Part shown: positions 34,799 through 42,341 of the stretch, piece by piece
Numbering within the stretch: position 1 is the stretch's first letter
Layout of the letters: each line of letters opens with the position of its first letter
Source: Microbacterium oxydans
Lineage (GTDB): Bacteria; Actinomycetota; Actinomycetes; Actinomycetales; Microbacteriaceae
Reading direction: 5' to 3'
DNA length: 64,000 nucleotides
Assembly (NCBI RefSeq): GCF_900095745.1
Contig: NZ_FMIR01000014.1
Span: forward strand, 248,001 to 312,000
Notes under the pieces: generated by a model
What the model saw: only the letters and a program-made list of their open reading frames with translations
Databases searched by the model: none
What the model was told of the DNA's origin: nothing
Made by a program: the position numbers and the translations under genes

Positions 34799-36340
34799 TC
34801 AGTCGTCCAGCGGATCCAGTTCTGCGGCGATCAGCTCCACGACGCTGTCGACCGTCACCGCGGGGCCGTTGCTGAGCTCGCCGATCTTGTCGCGGTCTTT
34901 GAGCACGACGATCCGGTCGCTGAGGCGCACGACCTCCTCGAGCTCAGAAGAGATGAAGACCACTCCGACCCCATCCCCGGCGAGCTGGCTGATCCGTCGC
35001 TGGATGTCGAGCTTCGCCGCGATGTCGATGCCGCGGGTGGGCTCGTCGAGGATCAGCACGTGCGGTCTGGTCGCCAGCGCGCGCGCCAGCAGCAGCTTCT
35101 GCTGCGTGCCCCCGGAGAGGTGACCTGCGGGTCTCCCGAGATCCGCAGGGTCGAGGTGCAGCGTCTCGATGTACGTTTCGGCGAGCGCCGCGATCTCCGA
35201 CGGCGACAACGGTCTCGTCCATCCCCGCAGCGCCTGCAGGGAGAGCACGATGTTCTCGCGCGCACTGAGGTCGGCGATGATGCCGTCCGTTCTCCTGTTC
35301 TCGACCGACATCGCGATACGGCTCTTGAGCGCAGCCGAGGGACTCCGCAGCTGCACGCGTTCGCCGTCGACCCTGAGCTGACCGCTGTCCGCACGGACCG
35401 ACCCGCCCAGCAGCGAGGCCAGCTCGGTGCGCCCGGAACCGCGAAGTCCCGCGAGCCCGACGATCTCTCCCCGATACACGTCGATGTCGGTCGGGTCCAG
35501 TTCCCCGCGGCGACCGACACCCGTCGCCCGCAGCGCAGGTTCTCCGTCGGCTGCATAGTGATGCGCCTTGCGCTCGGAACCAAGCGCGCGCAGCGCCTCG
35601 AGGTCCTTGCCCAGCATCTGCGAGATGAGGTCGGCGCGCTCGAGCTCGCGCGTAGGGGTCTCGGCGATCCGACGCCCGCCGCGCAGCACCGTCATCCGGT
35701 CGCTGATCGAGAAGGCCTGCTCGAGGAAATGCGAGACGAACAGGATCGCGACTCCGCGGTCGCGCAGCCCTCTGATCACCCGCATCAGCAGATCGACCTC
35801 GGCACGGTCCAGGCTCGACGTCGGCTCGTCGAGGACGAGGATCCGCGGATCGTCGACCATCGAGCGTGCGAGCGCGACCAGCTGCTTCTGGGCGGGCGAC
35901 AGCATCGTCATCGGCGTCCGCGGATCCATATCGTCCAGACCGAGTCGAGACAGCGCGTCCGCAGCGTCCGCCCTCGTGCGCTTCCAATCGATACCGAAGC
36001 GTCCGCGTCGTTCGCGTCCGAGCATGACGTTCTCCGCCACGCTCAGTGTCGGACCGAGCTGACCCTCCTGGAACACCGTCGCTATGCCGGCCGCCCTCGC
36101 ATCGGCGACGCCCGAGAACCGGCGCTCCTCCCCCGCCACGACGACGGTTCCGGCGACCGGGGTGCGCGTTCCGGTGATCACGCCGATCAGCGTCGACTTG
36201 CCGGCGCCGTTCTCGCCCATCAGCGCGTGCACCTCGCCGGGGAACAGCCGGAAGTCGATGTCGTCGAGCGCGACGACATCGGAGAACTCGACGCGGATGC
36301 CGGTGAGTTCGACGATCGGGGTGTGAGCGTGCGGTGCCAT
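34799..36340 (-). CDS. Orphan two-domain sugar ABC ATPase cotranscribed with LacI
   Basis: 513 residues with two nucleotide-binding domains: Walker A GENGAGKST (42-50), LSPAQKQLV signature and LVLDEPTSSLD; then GLRGSGRTEL, LSGGTQQKL and LILDEPTRGID. All catalytic motifs look intact. It is a clear paralogue of the ATPase at 31910 (nearly the same first 50 residues) but has no permease or binding protein of its own. Its ATG overlaps the preceding LacI stop as TGATG, so the two are translationally coupled. It may provide an alternative motor for the furanose permeases or be the remnant of a second transporter; the sequence does not decide. Confidence 0.92.
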   Translation of the reverse strand: MAPHAHTPIVELTGIRVEFSDVVALDDIDFRLFPGEVHALMGENGAGKSTLIGVITGTRTPVAGTVVVAGEERRFSGVADARAAGIATVFQEGQLGPTLSVAENVMLGRERRGRFGIDWKRTRADAADALSRLGLDDMDPRTPMTMLSPAQKQLVALARSMVDDPRILVLDEPTSSLDRAEVDLLMRVIRGLRDRGVAILFVSHFLEQAFSISDRMTVLRGGRRIAETPTRELERADLISQMLGKDLEALRALGSERKAHHYAADGEPALRATGVGRRGELDPTDIDVYRGEIVGLAGLRGSGRTELASLLGGSVRADSGQLRVDGERVQLRSPSAALKSRIAMSVENRRTDGIIADLSARENIVLSLQALRGWTRPLSPSEIAALAETYIETLHLDPADLGRPAGHLSGGTQQKLLLARALATRPHVLILDEPTRGIDIAAKLDIQRRISQLAGDGVGVVFISSELEEVVRLSDRIVVLKDRDKIGELSNGPAVTVDSVVELIAAELDPLDD

Positions 36341-37359
36341 CAGCGCACCAGCCGGGGAGCGGCGCTGGAGCCGCGGGCGACGAGTTCGGTCGGGATGCGG
36401 GTCAGCTGCGGCAGCTCGCGCTCTTCGAGAGCCGCGCGGAGCATCTCGACGACGGCGGCGCCGAGAGCGGCGAAGTCCTGTCTGACCGTCGTCAGCGGCG
36501 GCAGGAAGTGGCGGGCGAGCGGCACATCGTCGAAGCCGACCACGCTGAGGTCCTTCGGAACCTCGAATCCCCGGTCGTGCAGGCCGTGGATGAGACCGAT
36601 CGCCATGTCGTCGTTCGCGACGAACACAGCCGTGTAGTCCGGCAGCCGGGTGAGTCCTTTCGCGAAGTCGTAGGTGAAGTCGGCGGTCCAGTCGCCCACC
36701 ACGATCGGACGCTCGCGGATGCCCCAGGACTTGGCCCTGGTGTGGAATGCGCGTTCCCGGGCTCTGGCGTCGAGCCAGTCGAGAGGACCCGCGATGTGGA
36801 GGATGTCACGATGCCCGAGGGCGACCAGGTGATCGACCACCAGCGAGGTGCCCGCGTGCTGATCGACCGACACCGTGAGGAAGGTGGGATCGGCATCCGC
36901 CTTGACGACGAGCATGGGCACGTTCAGCGAGATGCGCCGGAGCGCCGCGACCGACGACGACCGGGGAGCGATCACACACAACGCGTCGACACCCTGGGTG
37001 GTGAGGTTGTCGACCGCATCCTGCGGCGACAGGGTGTCACCCTCATGCAGGGCGACGGCGCTGACCGAGTAGCCCGAGGTGCGCGCGGCCATCTCGACGG
37101 CGCGGAGGATGCTGGTGGGCCCGAACGACACGGCACTTTCGATGATCACCCCGATACGGTGCGTGCGCTGGGTCGCGAGCGCCCTGGCCACCATGTTCGG
37201 CCGATAGTCGAGCTCTTCGATCGCCTCGAGCACGCGCCGACGAGTGTCCGGCTTGATGTTCGGATGGTCGTTGAGCACCCGAGACACGGTCATGTGCGAG
37301 ACGCCGGCGAGATCCGCCACGTGGCGGAGACCGGGTTTGTCGGAGCCGAGGCTGGCCAT
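36340..37359 (-). CDS. LacI-family regulator of module E, coupled to the orphan ATPase
   Basis: 339 residues. HTH LRHVADLAGVSHMTVSRVLNDHP, effector domain with ILHIAGPLDWLDARARE and SVVGFDDVPLARHFLPPLTTVRQ. GGAGG lies 5 nt before the ATG at 37359. Its own promoter (37389-37418) contains the operator TGTTACCGAGAACA, so it is probably autoregulated and also acts at the importer and GH43 promoters. It resembles the regulators at 37505 and 21566. Confidence 0.93.
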   Translation of the reverse strand: MASLGSDKPGLRHVADLAGVSHMTVSRVLNDHPNIKPDTRRRVLEAIEELDYRPNMVARALATQRTHRIGVIIESAVSFGPTSILRAVEMAARTSGYSVSAVALHEGDTLSPQDAVDNLTTQGVDALCVIAPRSSSVAALRRISLNVPMLVVKADADPTFLTVSVDQHAGTSLVVDHLVALGHRDILHIAGPLDWLDARARERAFHTRAKSWGIRERPIVVGDWTADFTYDFAKGLTRLPDYTAVFVANDDMAIGLIHGLHDRGFEVPKDLSVVGFDDVPLARHFLPPLTTVRQDFAALGAAVVEMLRAALEERELPQLTRIPTELVARGSSAAPRLVR

Positions 37360-37388
37360 GAGCACCTCCGTCGGTCCCGCCTGCAGAG

Positions 37389-37418
37389 ATGTTACCGAGA
37401 ACAGCCTCAGCCGTGCAA
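37389..37418 (-). promoter_or_regulatory. Promoter/operator of the module E LacI-ATPase operon
   Basis: Minus strand: TTGCAC (37418-37413), 18-nt spacer, TAACAT (37394-37389), with TGTTACCGAGAACA (37390-37403) over the -10. Geometry and operator match the cassettes at 34713 and 42262. The LacI ATG is 30 nt downstream. Confidence 0.75.
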
Positions 37419-37504
37419 TCGAGCGGTGCGGCGCACCGGACCCCACCGCGCACGTCGGCGAGGCCCGCTCGTCTGACGCGCGCGCTCCGGTGCGCGCCGG
37501 GAGG

Positions 37505-38530
37505 TCAGCCCCGCGGCGCGGCGGTCGAGGCGCGGACGCGGAGTTCGGGCTGGATCAGCTCGCGCGCCTCGATCTGCTCGCCCTCGATCGCGGCGAGCAG
37601 CTCGCCGATGACGACCTCGCCCAGCAGCGCGAAGTGCTGACGCACCGTGGTCAGCGGAGGCTGGTAGTGCCGCGCGTCCGGCACGTCGTCGAACCCGACC
37701 ACGCTCACGTCCTCCGGCACGCGGATGCCGCGCTCCGCCAGCCCGTGCATGAGCCCGAGCGCCATCTGGTCGTTGGCGACGAACACCGCCGTCGCCTCTC
37801 CGAGCTCGAGCTCGCGGCCGAAGGCGTATCCGGAATCGGAGGACCAATCGCCGATGAGCGGTGGCACGACCGGCAATCCCTCCGCCTCGAGCGCCGCCTG
37901 CCAGGCCTCGGTCCGCGCCTTCGCATCGAACCAGTCGGGCGGGCCGGCGATATGCAGGATCGTGCGATGCCCGAGGTCGATCAGATGACGCACCGCCGCC
38001 GTCGCCCCTGCTCGCTGGTCGACCGATGCCGTGTGCATCTGCCCGTCGGGCTCTTCCTTGACGACCAGGGTGGGCACCGCGATCGCCTGCCGGCGCAACA
38101 GATCGAGCGAAGAGGCGCGCGGCGCGATCACGCACAGAGCGTCGACGCCCTGAGTGACGAGTTCGACGACACCCGCATCGACCCGGCGACCGTCGGCATC
38201 ACCCACCGAGAAGCTGCTCACGGCGTAGCCGCTCTGCCGGGCGGCGACCTCGATCGCCCGCAGGACACTGCTCGGTCCGTAGAAGCCCGGGTTGTCGACG
38301 ATCACGCCGATCCGCATCGCCCTGTTGGTCGCGAGGGCGCGCGCTATCGAGCTGCGGGTGAAGTGCATCTCGTCGATCGCGGTCATCACCTTGTCTCGGG
38401 TGGACGCGCGGATGTTCGGGTGACCGTTGAGCACGCGCGACACCGTCATGTGCGAGACTCCCGCACGCTCCGCCACGTCATAGATGCTCGGCTTGCGAGC
38501 CCCGGCGGCAGATGCGGAATCGGTGGTCAT
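37505..38530 (-). CDS. Second LacI-family regulator of module E
   Basis: 341 residues. HTH PSIYDVAERAGVSHMTVSRVLNGHP, effector domain with ILHIAGPPDWFDAKART and SVVGFDDVPDARHYQPPLTTVRQHF. GAGGGGGG about 6 nt before the ATG at 38530. It lies between the GH43 terminator and the other LacI gene and is transcribed in the same direction as both. It shares the AGPxDW and PPLTTVRQ motifs with the regulators at 36340 and 21566, suggesting duplication and similar ligands. No clean palindrome was found in front of it. Confidence 0.93.
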   Translation of the reverse strand: MTTDSASAAGARKPSIYDVAERAGVSHMTVSRVLNGHPNIRASTRDKVMTAIDEMHFTRSSIARALATNRAMRIGVIVDNPGFYGPSSVLRAIEVAARQSGYAVSSFSVGDADGRRVDAGVVELVTQGVDALCVIAPRASSLDLLRRQAIAVPTLVVKEEPDGQMHTASVDQRAGATAAVRHLIDLGHRTILHIAGPPDWFDAKARTEAWQAALEAEGLPVVPPLIGDWSSDSGYAFGRELELGEATAVFVANDQMALGLMHGLAERGIRVPEDVSVVGFDDVPDARHYQPPLTTVRQHFALLGEVVIGELLAAIEGEQIEARELIQPELRVRASTAAPRG

Positions 38531-38581
38531 GAAGCCCCCCTCGCACGATGACCGCGAACGGTACAACGATAGTGCGCGAAA

Positions 38582-38623
38582 GCCCGCCCCGTCCTGCTGC
38601 GGGGGCAGCAGGACGAGGCGGGC
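38582..38623 (-). terminator. Terminator downstream of the GH43 gene
   Basis: GCCCGCCCCGTCCTGCTG (38582-38599) pairs with 38606-38623 in an 18-bp stem with one mismatch and a 6-nt loop. It lies 41 nt after the GH43 stop on the minus strand and upstream of the LacI gene at 38530, separating the two transcripts. Confidence 0.8.
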
Positions 38624-38663
38624 CGGGAGAGGCCGGTCACCGCCCGGAGGCGGCGACCTCACC

Positions 38664-41600
38664 TCATTCCGTCTCGGTCTCCATGACCGAACGGCCTCGA
38701 CGACGCAGCATCCAGAACGCGGATCCGAGCGCCAGCAGCAGCGCACCGATCCACGCCGCCGTCAGCGACGCACTCGCATCGCCACCGGTGTTCGCGAGGG
38801 AGCCGTCTGTACCTCCGGTTCCCCCACCGGTGGAGGGACCACCGTCGGTGCCGCCGTCAGTACCGCCGTCGGTGCCGCCGCCCGTGCTCACCCTGGTGAC
38901 CGTGAGCGGCAGCCGCGCGAGCTCCGTCTCACCGTCACGCAGCACGATGTGGTGCGCACCCGCCGTCGTGTCGGCGGGGACCGTCACCGTCGCCTCGATC
39001 CGGCCATCCGCCGTCGTCGCGGTCGCGAGCGCACGGTAGGTGCTCTCGATACCGATCTCGACCTCGTCGGCCGTCACGCCGGTGGCGGTCACGGTGACCT
39101 TAACGCCCGCGGCGACCGTCGAGACCGACAGCTGCGCGCTCAGCTCGGCGCCGGGGCTGTCGTCGATCGCGGTGAACGCCCAGTTGTCGACCTCGAACAG
39201 GTCGGTCTCGGCATCCGCGCCCTCGGCACCGGCGAAGACGAAGAACACGTCGTGCTCGCCCGTGGCACCGGTGACCTCGGCCTCGACCGTGGTCCATTCT
39301 CCGACCGTGCCGTCGACGGGGATCTCCGCCACGACCGGGCCGTCGACGTCGTCCAGACGCACCTGGATGCTGCTGCCGGCGACCAGCGGCTTCACCTTCG
39401 CGGACACCTTCTGTGCGCCGGAGCCGAAGTCGACACCGGAGATGCCGGAGAAGTCCCCGTCATCGACGCCCGAGAGCACCATGTTTCCCGAACCGTTGTG
39501 CTCGGGGAACTCGACCGAGGCAGCATCCGTCTTGGTCGTAGTGACGCCCAGCTGCCAGGCCAGGGTCTCCGCCTCGAAGGTGCGGTACGGGTCGAAGCTC
39601 TCGACCTGGGCGACGCCGGCCTTGGTTCCGACGATCGGCTTGATGGTGCCGTCGTCGTTGAACTCGAGCTTGTCGATGTGCACCGAGCGGTAACCCTGCG
39701 TCGCACCGGGGGTGCCGAGCGCTGCCGCCCACGCCGCCCCGCGCGTCTGCGCGTGGTAGGTGAAGTAGGTCTCGCCCTTGTAGGTGAACATATCGGAGTG
39801 GTTGTTGCCACCGTTGCCCGCTCCGAAGAACGTGCCCTGGTTCTGGAACGCCACCCCCGCGTACTCCGAGGAGCCGAGCTTCATCGGGTCGTCGGTCATC
39901 ATGTAGGCGATCGCACCGCGCGACGGGTACAGCCCCGGCGCCTCGTTCACCTGGAAGTTCGACGAGTACGAGTAGTAGTACTTGCCGTCGCGCTTGAACA
40001 TGCTCGAGGCTTCGAACATGCCGGGGGCGTCGATCTCGACCGGGTCGCCGTCGAGGGTGACCATGTCATCCTGCAGCTTCACGACACGGGTCGACTTCGG
40101 GTTCTGCGGGCCCTGCACGTTCGGCGAGGTGCCGATCTGCGAGTTGCCGCCGAAATACAGGTAGCCCTGTCCGTCGTCGTCGATGAAGACCTCCGGGTCG
40201 AAGAGCCACATGCCTGCGGGGAACCCGCCTTCGGCGATGTAATCGCGCGACACCGTGTCGGGGATGATCTTCTTGCCCAGCGGGTCTTTCCAGGGACCCA
40301 GGGGCGAGCCGCCGACGACGACTGCCGTGCCGGTTCCGCTGTCGCAGAAGTAGAGGTAGACCTTGCCGTCCTTCTCGATCGCGGCCGGAGCCCAGGAGTT
40401 GCGCGCCCACGGGGCGGCACCGCCTTCGCGAGCGATCGGCACCGCGCCGTGATCGACCCAGTTGACCATGTCGGTCGTGGACATCACGTTGAGCCGGGTG
40501 ATGCCGCCGTAGCCGTTCGACTGCGTCGGCAGACCGTTCTCGTCCTTGCTGTTCAGGTCGTACTGCTGGGTGTCATCGGTCGAGTAGATGTAGAGACGAC
40601 CGTTGTAGACGAGGTGGTGCGGGTCGGCGCCGAACTTGTGCCCGACGAGCGGGTTGTGGTCGCCGATCGGCTTGGTCTGCACCTTCTCCAGGCTGGTGAA
40701 GGCGGGGACCTCCGGAGCATCCGCGATCTTGACGAGCGAGAGCTCGTCGACCGAGAAGTCCTGCAGGGCCTCGGAACCCCACGGAGTCTCCACGAACAAC
40801 CAGCCCGCGGCGACGTGTTTGGCCTCTGCCGTGAACTCCTGCGAGAACGTGCCCCATTCACCCTTCGTGAAGGTGTGCCCGTAGTCGGCGCAGCCGTTGA
40901 AGTTCGTGGGGCAGAACGTGAAGTTGAACTGCTGGGTGGCGTTGCCCTCGTCGTACTTGAGCGTGCCGGTGAGCCGGTAGGAGGCGCCGAGCTCGATCTT
41001 GTCCGCGACGCTCGCGAACGGACCGGACTGGGTGTTCTCCCGGCCGGTGACCTTCAGGGAGTGCGCGCCGCTCGCTGCGTCGTCGCTGAGGCTCAGCGTG
41101 CCGCCGCGGGTGTTGGTCCAGCCCGTCAGGTCGGAGACGAACCGACCGTCCGGCAGGAGGTTGCCCGGCACCGCCGGCGGCTCGGTGACCGCGGGGGCCC
41201 CGTCGTCGGTCTTCAGCGAGACGTCGTCGATCACGAACGACTGCACGTCGGTGCTCCAGGGCGTCTCGACGAACATGATGTCGTAGTCGGCCGACAGCGG
41301 CGTGAACGTCTTCTCGACCGTGGACCACTCGCCCGCCGTCGCCGTGGTGGAGGCCACGACGTCGCAGCGGCTTCGCGTCGAGGTGCACAGCACCACGTTG
41401 AAGTTCTGGGTGGCACGGCCGGCATCGAACTTCAGCGAGAGCGAGAGGTCATAGGACTGATCGGTCTTCAGCAGGCCGGTCACCGTGGCGGTGGGACCGG
41501 ACTGGAAGCTGGAACGATCACCGATCGCGAGGGCCTTCGCACCGGTGCGAGCATCCGTGCTCGTACTCAGCGTGCCGCCCAGGGGAGCGGTCCATCCCGA

Positions 41601-41777
41601 CACCCCGCTCTCGAAGGTGCCGTTCTCGATGATGTCCGTCGGCGCGGCGAAGGCCGCCACCGGCAGCCCCACGGCGGTCACCGACGAGGCGATGAGGGCG
41701 GCGACCCCCAGCAGCGCTGCGGGGCGCGATACGGATCGGCTGCGGTGCCGATCGGTGGATCTGGGACGTGATTTCAC
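38664..41777 (-). CDS. Cell-wall-anchored GH43 arabinanase/arabinofuranosidase-type enzyme with three CBMs
   Basis: 1037 residues, exported. Signal peptide 1-45 (AFA|APT); two tandem CBM4/9-like jelly-rolls (about 47-190 and 205-350); GH43 five-bladed propeller (about 370-690) with the triad D385 (GADPHH), D527 (LFDPEV) and E589 (MFEASS); CBM6-like domain (about 733-870); Ig-like domain (about 875-962); Gly/Thr-rich linker (963-992); sorting signal LANTG (994-998), hydrophobic helix and RRR tail. It is thus predicted to be covalently linked to peptidoglycan and to start breakdown of arabinan or arabinoxylan at the cell surface. GTG start with GGAG about 8 nt upstream. No sortase gene is in the window. 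Confidence 0.92.
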   Translation of the reverse strand: MKSRPRSTDRHRSRSVSRPAALLGVAALIASSVTAVGLPVAAFAAPTDIIENGTFESGVSGWTAPLGGTLSTSTDARTGAKALAIGDRSSFQSGPTATVTGLLKTDQSYDLSLSLKFDAGRATQNFNVVLCTSTRSRCDVVASTTATAGEWSTVEKTFTPLSADYDIMFVETPWSTDVQSFVIDDVSLKTDDGAPAVTEPPAVPGNLLPDGRFVSDLTGWTNTRGGTLSLSDDAASGAHSLKVTGRENTQSGPFASVADKIELGASYRLTGTLKYDEGNATQQFNFTFCPTNFNGCADYGHTFTKGEWGTFSQEFTAEAKHVAAGWLFVETPWGSEALQDFSVDELSLVKIADAPEVPAFTSLEKVQTKPIGDHNPLVGHKFGADPHHLVYNGRLYIYSTDDTQQYDLNSKDENGLPTQSNGYGGITRLNVMSTTDMVNWVDHGAVPIAREGGAAPWARNSWAPAAIEKDGKVYLYFCDSGTGTAVVVGGSPLGPWKDPLGKKIIPDTVSRDYIAEGGFPAGMWLFDPEVFIDDDGQGYLYFGGNSQIGTSPNVQGPQNPKSTRVVKLQDDMVTLDGDPVEIDAPGMFEASSMFKRDGKYYYSYSSNFQVNEAPGLYPSRGAIAYMMTDDPMKLGSSEYAGVAFQNQGTFFGAGNGGNNHSDMFTYKGETYFTYHAQTRGAAWAAALGTPGATQGYRSVHIDKLEFNDDGTIKPIVGTKAGVAQVESFDPYRTFEAETLAWQLGVTTTKTDAASVEFPEHNGSGNMVLSGVDDGDFSGISGVDFGSGAQKVSAKVKPLVAGSSIQVRLDDVDGPVVAEIPVDGTVGEWTTVEAEVTGATGEHDVFFVFAGAEGADAETDLFEVDNWAFTAIDDSPGAELSAQLSVSTVAAGVKVTVTATGVTADEVEIGIESTYRALATATTADGRIEATVTVPADTTAGAHHIVLRDGETELARLPLTVTRVSTGGGTDGGTDGGTDGGPSTGGGTGGTDGSLANTGGDASASLTAAWIGALLLALGSAFWMLRRRGRSVMETETE

Positions 41778-42069
41778 TGGTGTTCTCCTTGTGGATCGGT
41801 TCGCTCGAGGGCGCGCGGGCGCGCTCCGATGGCGGCCCCCTCACGGGAGGAGGCCGTCGAGGATGGTGACCTCAGGCGAAAGTGGTTGCGACCGAACGCC
41901 CGACGCGGTGGATCGCCACGAGACGGACTTCGGTCCCCTTATGGGGTCGATGGGTTCAGGGCGCACCGCCGCGGGCGCACCGGACACCGCGCACGCCGCT
42001 CCGCGAGTGGGGGTGCGTCGCGTCGCACGACGTCTGCACTCGGGGAGGACCGGCGTCCTCCGGGTGCGC

Positions 42070-42174
42070 TCAGCGCGGCTGTCGGGGCTGCCTCTGCCGG
42101 GATCCGCGCGCCGGGCGACGGCGTGCAGCGCGATGCACGTGTCGGCAGAGATGGGGACCGGCGACGCTGTTCAT
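42070..42174 (-). CDS. Possible 34-aa leader peptide in the GH43 leader
   Basis: ATG at 42174 preceded by AGGAG with a 5-nt spacer, stop at 42070. The peptide starts MNSVAGPHLCRHVHRAA and ends in an Arg/Gln-rich stretch. It lies about 90 nt downstream of the predicted transcription start and 290 nt before the GH43 start. The good ribosome site in an otherwise untranslated leader suggests a translated regulatory upstream ORF. The Arg-rich composition is also what random GC-rich sequence gives, so confidence is low. Confidence 0.3.
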   Translation of the reverse strand: MNSVAGPHLCRHVHRAARRRPARGSRQRQPRQPR

Positions 42175-42261
42175 GCACTCTCCTCGTTGAGAAGCCGGAG
42201 CCGCGCGCAGAGCAAGTCCGGCGGGCCCGGCGGGCCGTGTGTGATGATCACCACGGGCTTG

Positions 42262-42291
42262 ATGTTACCGGTAACAGATTCCGGAACACAA
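42262..42291 (-). promoter_or_regulatory. Promoter/operator cassette of the GH43 gene
   Basis: Minus strand: TTGTGT (42291-42286), 18-nt spacer, TAACAT (42267-42262). The perfect palindrome TGTTACCGGTAACA (42263-42276) overlaps the -10. It is nearly identical in sequence and spacing to the furanose-importer cassette at 34713-34742, placing surface enzyme and importer under one LacI-type regulator. Confidence 0.8.
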
Positions 42292-42341
42292 GACTTCTTC
42301 CCCGATTGGTCGCCGATCCGGGATTCCGACCGCGGCCTCGG

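Larger units (their letters stand above)
41778..42341. other. 564-bp intergenic region: long GH43 leader
   Basis: This is the only gene-free stretch above 300 nt. It holds the promoter/operator cassette of the GH43 gene at its far end (42262-42291), leaving about 480 nt of transcribed leader before the GTG at 41777. Open frames on the plus strand are Arg-rich and have no ribosome site. A 34-codon minus-strand frame with a good ribosome site lies at 42070-42174. No riboswitch family was recognised. Confidence 0.6.

Noticed and set aside
34799..36340. Orphan ATPase as a pseudogene
   Set aside because: Full length, intact Walker and signature motifs in both domains and coupled translation argue for a working gene.
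38531..38580. Possible operator (AACGGTACAACG) before the LacI gene at 37505
   Set aside because: The arms do not form a convincing palindrome and do not match the other operators in the window.
38818..38880. Microsatellite-like repeat near the GH43 3' end
   Set aside because: It encodes the Gly/Thr/Asp linker before the LANTG signal, an ordinary low-complexity cell-wall spacer.
41882..42190. A 102-codon plus-strand frame in the GH43 upstream gap
   Set aside because: No ribosome site, Arg/Trp/Cys-rich random-looking composition and no recognisable domain.
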